A model generated the notes under the pieces. That model worked only from the letters and a program-made list of their open reading frames with translations. It had not been told where the DNA came from and searched no databases. A DNA stretch of 34,415 nucleotides from Usnea hakonensis (taxonomy: Eukaryota > Ascomycota > Lecanoromycetes > Lecanorales > Parmeliaceae), in NCBI GenBank assembly GCA_013423325.1, contig BLJB01000308.1:1-34415 (forward strand), read 5' to 3'. Shown one piece after another: positions 1 through 8,905 of the stretch; positions within the stretch are counted from its first letter, which is position 1, and each line of letters begins with the position of its first letter. Both the position numbers and the translations under genes were made by a program.

Positions 1-123
1 TGTGTATCTAGCCTAGTCCCTAGTATACAATAATCCATCGATCTATGTCTAGTCCTTGACACTCGCTTTTTAATTTAAAATATAATCTCCTTTTATAATT
101 TAGTTTATATAAGCCTCTATTTT

Positions 124-286
124 TATTACGAATTTTCTATATAGTAAATATATGTGAAGTCTTATAGGGCTTAGCGAGGCTTAATACGTACTATAAGAAG
201 AATTCTTCGTATAGATACTCTTTCTTCTATATATATTATTATATTATTATCTATATATATAATATTTTTTATATCGTTTTATAATA
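124..286 (+). repeat. Left LTR, heavily RIP-mutated
   Basis: This 163-bp repeat matches 2226-2388 along its whole length, mostly with C-to-T and G-to-A differences. For example, the other copy reads CTCATAGGGCTTAGCGAGGC where this one reads CTTATAGGGCTTAGCGAGGC. The solo LTR at 27777-27937 (opposite strand) shares the first two thirds. Confidence 0.65.
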
Positions 287-566
287 AATAGTAGCTACAC
301 CTAGATAATTATTCTTGTTACTCTATTAAAGCCTTGTTCTAAACTAGTGCCTTTAGTCCCAAAGGCCTTATATAATACTCGTCTATACGGTAACCCGTGT
401 ATTGCCCTCCTAAACTAGTACCTTTAGTCTCAAAGGCCTTACCTTGCCTTAACACTATATTCGCTCCTCTACCAGTACTTATATGTCCCTAAGTCCCTGC
501 CCGAGACCCTAAAGCGATCCTTTTAGTAGGCTATTCGCTATTCGCCATACCGTATCCTAAGTATCC
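287..566. repeat. RIP-mutated stretch with a 31-bp direct repeat
   Basis: This is the interior next to the left LTR. It contains two copies of a 31-bp sequence (340-370 and 411-441, 71-bp period) that differ only by two transitions. No reading frame is supported. TA-richness ends near 560, where ordinary base composition resumes. Confidence 0.45.
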
Positions 567-1079
567 TAAATAGCTTTAACAGTGTTTGATTTATCAAGGC
601 CTCCCAACAACTCCAACTTTCTGTTACCAGACACTTTGTCAACGCATCGACCAATCATACAAAGCCATGGAGTAATCCACACCGCCTACTCCGCACGAGG
701 CTCCGAAAGAGCAGGCAGTTTCAGAAGAAGATACGGAGATCATTGCGGAGAAGCAAGAGAAAGAGTCACTAAACCATGAAGAAGACCATGAAGAAGACCA
801 TGAAGAAGAAACACGGCCACAGCCATTATACCAGGCAACTGTGGAGGATGACATGAAGACCACGGCAGAGAGCACCATACACGGCAACAGCATGGCTACT
901 AGCAAGAGCACTCTCTCGACGAAAGCATACCTGTGCACCATACAAGCTTCCAGAGACCAAGCTGCACGCCTTGGGAATGCCTGCCAGCATGCTTCCTTTC
1001 TCAACTTGCCTCGGGACAGTCCCCCTCCCACAGTCCCCCTGTATACTAAAATAAGCCTCCCGTGCACTACAGACACATT

Positions 1080-1120
1080 AAGCTTTAGGCCCCACTGTAG
1101 TTTGGTGGGGCCTAAAGCTT
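1080..1120. repeat. Perfect 16-bp hairpin with 9-nt loop
   Basis: AAGCTTTAGGCCCCAC (1080-1095) and GTGGGGCCTAAAGCTT (1105-1120) are exact reverse complements with a 9-nt spacer. It lies 40 bp inside the left TIR of the Mutator-like element. Confidence 0.85.
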
Positions 1121-1341
1121 GGCCTGTCTACCCATGGCGAGACTATTAGCCGCAAATACTAGTGCTGGGAATGTGCTAGGAATATAGACTACCACACCGC
1201 CTATATCCACGAGAGGACCGGTATCGGTAGCCTGTATTCCTACCTAGATTGCGTACTTTTCTCCCTCTTCTAGGCGGGTCTCAAACATCCCATACCAAAT
1301 ATCTATAATACCGCCATTGCAGATAAAAAGAGACGTGCATT

Positions 1342-1597
1342 CGCTACTTTTTTACCCGAATACAAACTCCCTCCTATAACTAGTGAGGTCTTTCGAGACA
1401 AGGATATAGCTATCCTTCGGTTAAAGAATTGGTTATGTACACAAGGATTCGCCGCAGTCCTCGGCTACGGTGAGCATAAGAAGCGTCAGCTTCAAGAGAT
1501 CTTATACTCTCGTCATAGAAAGAAGACTCGGAACCGGGTACCTTCTAGTGAAAGCCAAGCTTTCAATTCTATACCACCGTGCCTCGTTACTCTGTAA
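1342..1597 (+). pseudogene. Possible N-terminal fragment of a MULE transposase (FAR1-like region)
   Basis: An open frame without a start codon encodes about 80 residues. Its core, AILRLKNWLCTQGFAAVLGY, followed by a lysine/arginine-rich stretch, resembles the FAR1/WRKY-GCM1-type DNA-binding start of fungal MULE transposases (typically a helix ending WA...GYAVV, then basic residues and zinc ligands). The zinc ligands are not convincingly present. The frame ends in TAA at 1595-1597. The TIR and 9-bp TSD context supports the reading; the assignment by similarity is from memory and not verified by a search. Confidence 0.4.
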
Positions 1598-1778
1598 CGC
1601 CCTATTTAGATACATGAATTGTGATCAACAAAGAAAGTCATGAATGTATTTGATATCTTCACCAAGGCCATGCCAAGCCGGGTGGCTGCGGCTGTTACCC
1701 GTCTCGCTCATTTGGCCAATCAGAAGCCTTTTTCAGTGTAGGGGGACTGTGGGAGGGGGACTGTCCCGAGGCAAGTTG

Positions 1779-2225
1779 TTCCTTTCTCACCTCCTCACTC
1801 GGCTCCCTTTTCGGCTTCCTTTTCGTTGTGACCTCTCAATTCGGCTACATTGAATGCACGCAAAGCATGGAAGCCTCAGGCGAAGGTTGAATCACTACAA
1901 GAGGAAGGCAATGGGAATGGTCAGGCATTGAACACCGAGCAAGCATGGAAACACTGTCATTGGTCAGGAACTCAGCCCTACCAAAGCAGTTTCGATTCGG
2001 CAATACCTCGGACAATACGCCATTCGTCTTCTTTTCATGGATCTGGATCCATTCATTTGATGATCTGCGGCCGGAGACGGAAGCACCAAAAGCACCAATT
2101 TTCACCGATTTTCTCACTTCTACCATACACCATTACCAACCCAGCATAATAGGGCACAGTACTACTAATCGCTGTCGCTAACAGTCATGGGGGCATGGCT
2201 TTTTTCTTTTTTTTTTGCGGGCACT
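1779..2225 (+). other. Right interior of the LTR element, no recognised gene
   Basis: After the 9-bp target duplication, the frame described for 667-1902 ends near 1900. The remainder up to the right LTR has only short overlapping open frames in several phases, none with a recognised motif. A poly-T run (about 2200-2216) precedes the LTR. No clear polypurine tract is seen. Confidence 0.4.
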
Positions 2226-2388
2226 TGTTACGGATTTCCTGCACAGTGGATATGTGCGGAGCCTCATAGGGCTTAGCGAGGCTTGGCACGCACCATGAGG
2301 AGGATTCTTCGTATAGATACTCTTTCTTCAACACACATTATTTACATAGTTTATTAACATATAACACTACTTATATCGTTTCATAATA
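2226..2388 (+). repeat. Right LTR, lightly RIP-mutated
   Basis: It starts TGTTACGGATTTCC and ends CATAATA, paired with 124-286. It keeps CA and TG dinucleotides that the left copy has lost. Related to the solo LTR at 27777-27937 on the other strand, which begins TGTTACGCATATCC when read in the same direction. Confidence 0.7.
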
Positions 2389-2633
2389 GTTCTAATCCTT
2401 TCTAATTAGAAATAGCGCCGAGGAAATAGCCCTAAGCTACTAGATAGTATAAATAATCGTTTCTACTAAATTTATTCGTTATAATCTACTACCTCGCGGC
2501 TCTCTCTAGCCACCATTAAGAAAAAAACTAAAAAAAAAACGAAGAAAATAGCCAATACCCTCATTACATTTCATTATATTTCATACACTCTATTTCATTT
2601 CCCACCCTTCGGATTCGTATATACAGGATTCGG

Positions 2634-3792
2634 CTACCCTTGATAGATTAGCTCGCCCGAGCAATTATTGAACTCATGACACGGAGTCCCGACACAGTGG
2701 CCTAGCCACGGGGTCGGCCATTCGGCTGTTACGCCGCAGTCCTCGTTTGATGATGGTGAAGGAGAGGAAGAAGATGGTGGTGGTGAGGAGGAGGACGAGG
2801 AGACGATAGTTTTCAAGGTTGTTGGAGTGGGTGGTTTTACGTCGACGTTGGCGTTTGCTTTTATCCCACGGATTGGTGGAGGGTAAAACTCAGGGGTAAG
2901 CGACCGAACATAAAAAAATAGTCCCTTTTTTTAACTCGCTATACTTCAACAACCACCACCTTTATCAAAAAAGTTCCAATATAAATATTTATTTTTTTAA
3001 GGATATCTAAAAGTTTATAACCAAACTTTTATCGAAAAAATGACGTTTTAAAAAATCAAATTTATCGCAAAAAAAATTTGATGTGTCGCCAAGATATTTT
3101 ACCCTACATTTCACCAATCCGTGGGATATTGGTGGATTTATCGACGACGGCGATTTCTTTTTCTTCTTGCGAGGGGGTTGTTGCTGTGCTTAATAATGGA
3201 GCTAGGACGGGGGTAGATGCTGGAGCAGTAGCGGCAGCAGGCGTGCTACTCGGACTCGGAATCGCTGGAGCTGGAGCTGGAGCTAGAGGGGGTGAAGAAT
3301 CACCGCACAGATCGGCCTCGGACGTCGAATAATTGGGGAACAAACTTTTATATCCGCAAGTGCCGCTATCGATATCCTATAGTTGTCCACTATTCACCTT
3401 TAATGTGCTCGGTGGGTTACGGACGATGGTATGCCCCGTCCGAAATCATCTTCGTAGGTGATTTGCGATTGGCCGCCGTTGACGTCACTGCCGATCTATA
3501 GGTCAATGCGGATAATTGTGGGGTAGAGGTTTGTATAGGCTTCGTAGTAGTCTATATATTGGAAGTACTTTTGGAGGAAGGGCATGTAGATGATTTCGCA
3601 GGGGACAAAATCCGGGTTGTTGAGGGCGGTGGCGAAGGTTTCGGGGTGGGCGTAGGATCCGTCGCCTGAAAAGGGGGGAAGGGGCAATTAGTAAAGTATA
3701 GGGTATTTAGGAATAGGTGGCTTTGAGGAGGGTTTGAGGGAATGAATTAATTAATTTTATAACATACCTCCTACAGTACTATCGGTGACTTG
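2634..3792 (-). pseudogene. Decayed cysteine-rich, probably secreted protein gene, split by a MITE
   Basis: Reading on the minus strand: a 25-bp exon (3768-3792) is followed by a donor GTATGT (3762-3767), and a polypyrimidine-TTTTCAG acceptor precedes the main exon at about 3675. Splicing gives the in-frame junction DSTVGGDGSYAHPETFATAL. The exon stops at a TAG where the same frame would continue with IGSDVNGGQ, so the codon looks like TGG changed to TAG. Nearby Tyr codons stand where Cys is expected. Farther on come a Ser/Pro/Ala linker (3104-3343), the inserted MITE (2864-3126) and a Cys-containing tail (NEDCGVTAEWPT...) ending at 2634. The two sides of the MITE are one base out of frame. 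The layout (conserved Cys domain, Ser/Pro linker, Cys tail) fits a secreted or wall-attached fungal protein. I do not assign a function, and the upstream signal-peptide exon was not found with confidence. Confidence 0.55.
2864..3126. mobile_element. Mariner/Tc1-like MITE, 263 bp
   Basis: Perfect 15-bp terminal inverted repeats (TCCCACGGATTGGTG at 2864-2878, its complement at 3112-3126) are flanked by TA on both sides (2862-2863, 3127-3128). The subterminal motif AGGGTAAAA occurs at both ends in inverted orientation. The interior is A/T-rich and has no coding capacity. TA target duplication and short size indicate a Tc1/mariner-class non-autonomous element. It interrupts the linker region of the cysteine-rich pseudogene. 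Confidence 0.75.
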
Positions 3793-4520
3793 CTAAGTAC
3801 CTGAAAAGCCAAAGGAAGTAGTATTAGAGGGACCATTTGGGTAGCCGTAAAAAGTGAATTCCAGATTCGAAGTGGTAAAACAGGTTGAGATAGTATTACG
3901 GAAAAGGAGGGAGAATTACAACAAAGCGATAAGAAGGAGTAACATCTTGCCGGAAGAGTAGATTTATATATAAAGAATATAGATAGTATATATTCAAGGA
4001 AAGGACAAGGGACTAAATAAAGTAGGTATACTATATATACGCAGAAAGGATGAATGACAAGACGCAGGAATAAATGAATAAATATATGTGTCAATAATGA
4101 ACGACTGTCCGGCAGGAAGACTCTGAAGCAAGCTGGAGAAAAGAGCAGAAAGAAAAAAAGGAACAAAGAGAGCAGTCTATCATATTGAAGTACTCGTACC
4201 ATTATACATCTCAAGGCCCAGATGCAACTCCTCAACCCCTCATACAGCGCGCACAGTGTAGACGGCATCTAATTCGACCGAGGAGCCAAAGTATTGATGC
4301 GCATACATGGTAGCCTTGGTCAGACTGTGGGCTGGTGGAGATGTAGGTGGTACAACATGTGCGTGCGTGATAGTGGGCAAAGAGCGCTTACGACGCTTGA
4401 TTGGATGATGAAATAGAGGGGAGCCGGCTTTAGGCTGGACTGGTTGAACCAATCGCAACCCCGCACGAACAGATTCAGGGGGAACATGAGTCTGAGTAAG
4501 CAGCCCCGGGCCATTTGTTT
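3793..4520 (-). other. Possible degraded coding remnant in a pyrimidine-rich strand
   Basis: Minus-strand open frames are long here because the strand is pyrimidine-rich. The 165-residue ATG frame (3771-4268) is a low-complexity Leu/Phe/Ser string and is probably chance. A frame from about 4458 to 4190 reads ...YAHQYFGSSVELDAVYTVR..., then a TGA, then continues GVEELHLGLEMYNGTSTS. It has gene-like composition, and the stop could be CGA changed to TGA. It might be a 5' part of the neighbouring cysteine-rich pseudogene or an unrelated fragment. Confidence 0.2.
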
Positions 4521-5250
4521 TAGGCGGGAAGGGGGGGGGAAGTAGGGTTAGAAAGGGGCTAAGGCTTAACCCCTGAGTGCGACAAATCTCGGCATCATCG
4601 ACCGCGTTCAGACCTCAGATGCCTCAGATCAGATGCAGGCAAAATAAATACGTAGTACATGATGGAAAAGACATAGAGGACACCATCGTCTTTGCCACCC
4701 GGGTCACGCCATCCTAATGGCAGCCTCATAGATTTTGCTCATTTTATGTGTACTAATCTGTATCAGGCTAACCTGCGCACTAGCATATATGCGGCTGGCT
4801 ATACTAATAAATTGTTATACCCCTCCGTTCGTCTTGTCTTTTAGTGGTTAATAATATAATAAGCACCGTCGATGATTTCTGATCGCGATATAGGCCGGAA
4901 TTCTAGTCTGCCATGGTGGGAAAAAGGGCTATTTGTATGTAATGGACCGCCATTAGTCTCCTTGTAAAGAGAGTCTGTGTCGGGTTGGAGCCCGTAGTTG
5001 TTCATTTCCCCAGGCGAATGGCCATGTGAGAGTCACATGGCACTATGAGTAAGCTCGAAAAGCGGATCCTGTCGACTTGCTCCATTCTTTGCTATTTTCC
5101 TAGTATGAGAAAGAGGATGGGAAAGTGTGGGGAAAGGAAGGAATGAAGGAAGGAAGGGAGAGAAGTAAGGACAGATGGAAAGTAAAAAAAGTGTGCGGTA
5201 TAAATAAAATGAAAAAGTGAGCGAGTGAAAGCGAGAAGTGTAAAAAGATA
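4521..5250. other. No supported gene
   Basis: Ordinary base composition, only short overlapping frames, and no repeat that I can match elsewhere in the window. Purine-rich from about 5105 to 5240. Confidence 0.4.
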
Positions 5251-5731
5251 ATTAGTGCTTCGTTCGCCACATCCGAACCATGCAAATGATCAAATGCTCA
5301 TAGGAGGTAGCTGTAACAGTGGTTGGCCTGTCTCATTGCCATGGGCAGGCCGAACAGTGACCCCTGAAGGCATATTCAGGCCTCCACAGCACTAAGAAGA
5401 CTCCCATATCTATTCGATATAGACCTGGAGTAGATAGATATATATATACAGGCAGGGGTGGGTGGGCGAAAAAAGAATACAATACAATGCAATACAATGA
5501 AGGAGACTCTGAAAGAGATAAATCGACTAAAGAGCAATTACAGTGCAAGAAGCAGTATATATGCACTCCTGAAAGGACACAGTCTCCTGAATCTCATTGC
5601 CATAGCCATGTGGCCATAGCCATTATCATTCCACCGAATCCATGCACCGAAACAACACCGAAACCAGTCATGCGATATGCGATATCCGAAATCACTAACC
5701 CCCAGTCCCACTGTGGCGAACGAAGTGCTAA
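5251..5731 (-). mobile_element. Solo DIRS terminal-repeat unit (A2-B2), unmutated, with terminal inverted repeats
   Basis: On the minus strand this matches the A2-B2 unit at 29089-29556 along its length, and the A1 unit at 24582-24829 over its first half. Shared landmarks are GGACTGGGGGTTAGTGATTT near the start, a poly-T then TCG in the middle, GGGAGTCTTCTTAGT, and GGCGAACGAAGCACTAAT at the end. It retains CA and TG, so it is not RIP-mutated. The outer 20 bp (5252-5271, TTAGTGCTTCGTTCGCCACA; 5712-5731) are inverted repeats matching at 18 of 20 positions. The inner end of this inverted repeat is absent beside A1 and A2 of the full element. No target duplication is evident, as expected for tyrosine-recombinase elements. 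Confidence 0.65.
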
Positions 5732-6192
5732 AGAGTCGGAGATGTCTCCACATGAAACTAATTTTGTCATGAGATGGAACGGACAGATCACGCTCGCTTA
5801 ACCCTTAGTCGTACGCAGACTGTGACTCTACTATTGATACTTTCACTAAGTCAGGAAAGGTTCAGAGATCATATCGATCTTGCATCGTAACACTCGAGAG
5901 TCAGTTACCCTGCACGCTATCTTGGTCGAGTTAGGGAAACGCCTATACGCATGAACAATCAACAATGAAGGCTCGAGCGTTAGAGGAGTATATTGATCTC
6001 ATCACCGTGCGACTATCATCTATTTGATCTCATCCCACTCTCATACCGTGAACTCGGTGGCATCAAGCTGTAAGCACTGCCAGCTGTACATCTTTCAAAA
6101 TCGTTCCAGAAAGAGATGCCGGGTGTGAGAATTACCGAGATATCAGACATATCTCTCATTTCCATGAAATCACCTTCACCCCAGAAATCACT
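5732..6192. other. No supported gene; 3' flank of the F-box gene
   Basis: No frame of interest and no repeat recognised. It would contain the 3' UTR and polyadenylation region of the minus-strand gene ending at 6193. Confidence 0.4.
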
Positions 6193-7692
6193 TTAGGTGA
6201 TGCTCCGACAAAACAGGTTTGAACTTATAGGACCAGACCCAGTTCTCTGCGAGCATGTATCAGCAGCGGTATCCCATGCCTCTGTGTACTCTTGAAAGTC
6301 GACTGGATCAGCGACATGACGAATCCAGTCACGGTCCGTATAAGTATCAAGTCGAGTATCAATGACCCTTATGACGAGGACGGCCAGGATTCCTTGGGAC
6401 CTTATACCGAACTTAATCTCGGCGCCGCAGAAGTCGCATATTTTCGTGCTCTTCGATTCTGATGTACTTTTCCAAAACCAATAGCCTGGTATGAAATCTC
6501 TCTCCTGCAAGCCTGCTCGGTTTCTTTGGTATTCTTGGCTGTAATGACTAGCTACAAGTGCGTTGTTCAGGCGCATGTGCGGGCATATTGGTACGTTCAG
6601 TGGACGTAAAGCTTGCATTACCTCAAGAACCAACAGCGGGCGGTTTGGATTCGCTTTCAAAATCGGCCAGTAGGAATAAGTCATGTTTTGACCGTCTCCG
6701 CCGCAGAATGAGTGGCTTGAGCCGTCTGAATGCATAAAGTCGCCTCGACAGCCCTCGGAGTTTGACGTTCTTCCAGAGCCGATCAGGTCCTCAAGACTGA
6801 GTTTTCGAAAGGGACAAATCCAAAGTCGGCCAGCACTACCTAGACAGCGACGGTGCACGCTAGGCGCAGAGTGTGATTGTGTTGAGAATAGTGAGCGGTC
6901 GTGCTTACGAAAGCACAGACTGCAGTATAACTCAGGGGAAGGAGATTTGTTGTCCCGGTACAATATACGCCGCCATCCTAGACATGTTCGATGGGTGCAA
7001 ATCGAAAGTCGACTAGAACTATCTAAGCAGTGTCGTTCCTCGCTGAGCTCGGCGAGTAATCTTTTTGATAATAGTGAGCGATCGTACTCATGAGTGCCTT
7101 GACTGGGGAAAAGAGATTCTCTGTCTCGATCCAACATACGCCGCCATTCCAGACGCTCCAATGATCGAATGTTTCGCATCTCGACAGATGGTGCGGAGAC
7201 TTTCCATCGGCCCATAAGAAATTCGTCTCCTAGTACTTGTTCGGTGGACACTACCCCCATGCGGGTACAAACTGTCCTACATGAGTAGCTTAACGATACG
7301 ATGCTACTTGGTGGCAAGTGGTCTGTAATCTTGAGTACGAGCTCGGTGGGCAATGTGAGTAGGATTCCCGGATTGGGGTCGATTTGCAATTCTTGGATGC
7401 GGGACGAATCATTTGAGGAAGTCCTTGTTATGCTGGACTGCACGCCAAGATGTCCATTTGATGAGAGCACAGAGTATTCCTTCTCAGATGAGGTGACTCG
7501 TGAGAGCAATTCATCTGCACTGCTGTGCTGAGGAGCACACTCCTGGCCACCTATTGCTCTTGCGGACAGAACAGCGCATTCCTTCTCAGATGACGTGACT
7601 CGTGAGGGCGATCCGTCTGTATTAATGAGCCGAGGAGCATCTTTCTTAGCGTTTCGAATTTTCTTCCTGAGAGAGGATACTTTTTGGCCCAT
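6193..7692 (-). CDS. F-box protein, 499 aa, possible N-myristoylated start
   Basis: A single uninterrupted frame. I chose the ATG at 7692, giving MGQKVSSLRKK. Gly2, Ser6 and downstream basic residues fit the N-myristoylation consensus, and A is at -3. An in-frame ATG at 7815 would add 41 residues including a poly-Ile run from an ATG/ATC microsatellite. An F-box (about residues 110-144, LLTLPTELVLKITDHLPPSS) suggests an SCF ubiquitin-ligase substrate receptor binding Skp1. After it come two copies of a degenerate module (about 183-232 and 240-293): a WRR...DRD start, H.(Y)DRSL(L/F)S, then RHCL/RRCLG and RL.IC. The second copy carries the extra Cys pairs and LEDLIG typical of fungal F-box proteins. 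A shorter repeat, SRVTSSEKE, occurs at about 30-38 and 64-72. The substrate is unknown. Single-exon, intact and not RIP-mutated, so probably expressed. Confidence 0.75.
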   Translation of the reverse strand: MGQKVSSLRKKIRNAKKDAPRLINTDGSPSRVTSSEKECAVLSARAIGGQECAPQHSSADELLSRVTSSEKEYSVLSSNGHLGVQSSITRTSSNDSSRIQELQIDPNPGILLTLPTELVLKITDHLPPSSIVSLSYSCRTVCTRMGVVSTEQVLGDEFLMGRWKVSAPSVEMRNIRSLERLEWRRMLDRDRESLFPSQGTHEYDRSLLSKRLLAELSEERHCLDSSSRLSICTHRTCLGWRRILYRDNKSPSPELYCSLCFRKHDRSLFSTQSHSAPSVHRRCLGSAGRLWICPFRKLSLEDLIGSGRTSNSEGCRGDFMHSDGSSHSFCGGDGQNMTYSYWPILKANPNRPLLVLEVMQALRPLNVPICPHMRLNNALVASHYSQEYQRNRAGLQERDFIPGYWFWKSTSESKSTKICDFCGAEIKFGIRSQGILAVLVIRVIDTRLDTYTDRDWIRHVADPVDFQEYTEAWDTAADTCSQRTGSGPISSNLFCRSIT

Positions 7693-7718
7693 ATTTCTCC
7701 AAGGACGCTCACCTTGGG

Positions 7719-7747
7719 CGATGATGATGATGATGATGATGATGATG
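7719..7747. repeat. GAT trinucleotide microsatellite in the F-box 5' region
   Basis: An uninterrupted run of about nine GAT/ATG repeats lies upstream of the chosen start at 7692. If the upstream ATG were used it would encode poly-Ile. Confidence 0.85.
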
Positions 7748-7875
7748 AATTCAGGGCGCGAGTGCAGGTCTTTCAACAAATTTATCAAGGTCTTGCTCCA
7801 AGCCCGGCAATTCATAATACCAGCAAATCTACATAGAACCCCACCAAAATTAGTAGTATATTCAGGTACCACCAC

Positions 7876-8576
7876 TGGAACACCACCACTACAATAAATA
7901 TGTGCTGGGGCGTGGGACTTCCTAGTAGTAGAAAGCTTGTAAATTCCTAGAGGCGAATTTAAGGCCTCCTAAATCCACTCCTAAACCCACTCTTAAATCC
8001 ACTCCCAAATCTACTGATTTTTTCTTTTTCTTAGGCAAAGACCCTACCCTAACCCTTCAATAATATTATACTAATACTATACTAATAATATAGAAGTAAT
8101 AATACAAGGAGAGTGCCGAGTACGAATCTATTAATACGGGATAACTAATTAATAACTAATTATAAGAGAGGCTATCTATTGGCTGATTCCCAACACGTTC
8201 CGTCATTGCGGTAAAGGCGGCTTGAGGGTCTAAAGCCTGTCTTCGCAAAGTTTTACTAGTAATATAAATCTACCTATGAAGTTGTTCGGTCACCTACCTG
8301 CCTGGTGGAAAGCTGGAGTATTATGGCTGTTAATCTATCCCTCTGAGGGTTAGTCCGGATACTCGGACATGGATAGTATGAGCGTTGCCTGGAATTAGGG
8401 TGAATCGTTTACTGGTAGGCTGAGGAAGCGAATTGTGGTGGCGGCACGCCGCTTGCGGCGCGCAAGCCCGACGACCTTTTGGCTTTCGGTCTGACCCTAA
8501 TGACTTGAATCCTGATTTCACCTGCGAGACTAGTCGATTTGCGGATATAAAATATCATAGACGAAAGCGATTCACT
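7876..8576. other. Intergenic region with a 12-bp minisatellite
   Basis: Four 12-bp repeats of the CCTAAATCCACT type occupy 7968-8015. 8040-8180 is AT-rich, consistent with mild RIP or a decayed element. Open frames after 8330 overlap on both strands and show no motif. Confidence 0.5.
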
Positions 8577-8905
8577 CTAGGACCAGATGATCGAGGGCCA
8601 AGACGAACGAGGGCCAAGGTAGTTAAGGACCAAGGCGATTATAAATCTAGATATTTAAGGACTAATGCAATTGAGGACCAGGGCAATTAAGGGCCCAGAC
8701 AATCGAGGACCAGGGCAGTTAAGGATGAAGAGGATCGAGAGCTAAGACGTTTAAGAGGACCAAGACAATCGAGGACTAGGGCAGTCAAGGATCAAGATGA
8801 TCGAGGGCTAAGGCGTTTGAGGACCAAGACGATCGATGGCCAAGACGATTGAGGACCAAGACGATCGATGGCCAAGACGATTGAGGACCAAGGTGTTTGA
8901 GGGCG
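8577..8905. repeat. Minisatellite of about 16-bp units (GAGGACCAAGACGATC type)
   Basis: Roughly twenty imperfect copies of a 15-17-bp unit of the form (A/G)GGACCAAG(A/G)CGAT(C/T)GA are in tandem. The most regular part is 8810-8895, where two 32-bp higher-order units (...GATCGATGGCCAAGACGATT...) are nearly identical. Diverged units lie to the left. No long open frame is kept across the array. Confidence 0.8.

Larger units (their letters stand above)
1002..1778. mobile_element. Mutator-like (MULE) deletion derivative, 777 bp, 39-bp TIRs, 9-bp TSD
   Basis: The termini 1002-1040 and 1740-1778 are perfect 39-bp inverted repeats, starting CAACTTGCCTCGGG outward. They are flanked directly on both sides by the 9-mer TTCCTTTCT (993-1001 and 1779-1787). 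A 9-bp duplication with long TIRs is the hallmark of Mutator superfamily elements. Each TIR holds an internal GGGGGACTGT duplication. The interior carries a short open segment resembling the start of a MULE transposase (1342-1597) and a 16-bp perfect hairpin (1080-1120). There is no complete transposase, so movement would have needed one in trans. The identical TIRs and TSD indicate a recent insertion. Confidence 0.8.
667..1902 (+). pseudogene. Unrecognised acidic protein frame interrupted by a Mutator-like element
   Basis: An ATG at 667 is followed after one codon by TAA (673-675). The same frame then stays open to the Mutator-like insertion at 1002. It encodes a Glu/Asp-rich segment including three tandem HEED-type repeats, from a 12-bp unit at about 774-810, followed by a Thr/Ser-rich part. 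If 1002-1778 and one copy of the 9-bp target duplication are ignored, the frame continues past the insertion into a hydrophobic stretch and stops in a TGA near 1900. The early TAA is a TCA or CAA type codon after one C-to-T change, or the start lies elsewhere. I do not recognise the protein. Its position inside the LTR pair suggests cargo or gag remnant of that element, but no gag motif is visible. Confidence 0.35.
124..2388 (+). mobile_element. Non-autonomous LTR retroelement, LTR pair plus about 1.9-kb interior
   Basis: Two direct repeats of 163 bp (124-286 and 2226-2388) bound this segment. Each starts TATTACG/TGTTACGG, shares a central block around TAGGGCTTAGCGAGGCTT, and ends in AATA, which fits a RIP-mutated AACA. 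The flanking 5-mers are ATTTT (119-123) and GTTCT (2389-2393). They differ only by G-to-A and C-to-T changes, so they may be one target-site duplication altered by RIP. The interior has no recognisable protease, RT or integrase and is itself interrupted by a Mutator-like element. The left LTR and the interior up to about 560 are strongly TA-rich; the middle is nearly unmutated; the right LTR is lightly changed. An LTR-bounded element without polymerase (TRIM/LARD-like) is the best reading. Two independent solo LTRs is the alternative. Confidence 0.5.

Noticed and set aside
2650..2730. tRNA-like or tRNA-derived SINE sequence on the minus strand (GTGGCTAGGCCAC and GAGTTCAAT as A and B boxes)
   Set aside because: No acceptor stem pairs and the B box is poor. 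The same bases read as the Cys-containing tail of the neighbouring pseudogene, which explains them better.
3771..4268. 165-codon minus-strand ATG frame, hydrophobic, resembling a membrane protein
   Set aside because: Low-complexity Leu/Phe/Ser product of a pyrimidine-rich strand, overlapping the splice region of the cysteine-rich pseudogene; no motif.
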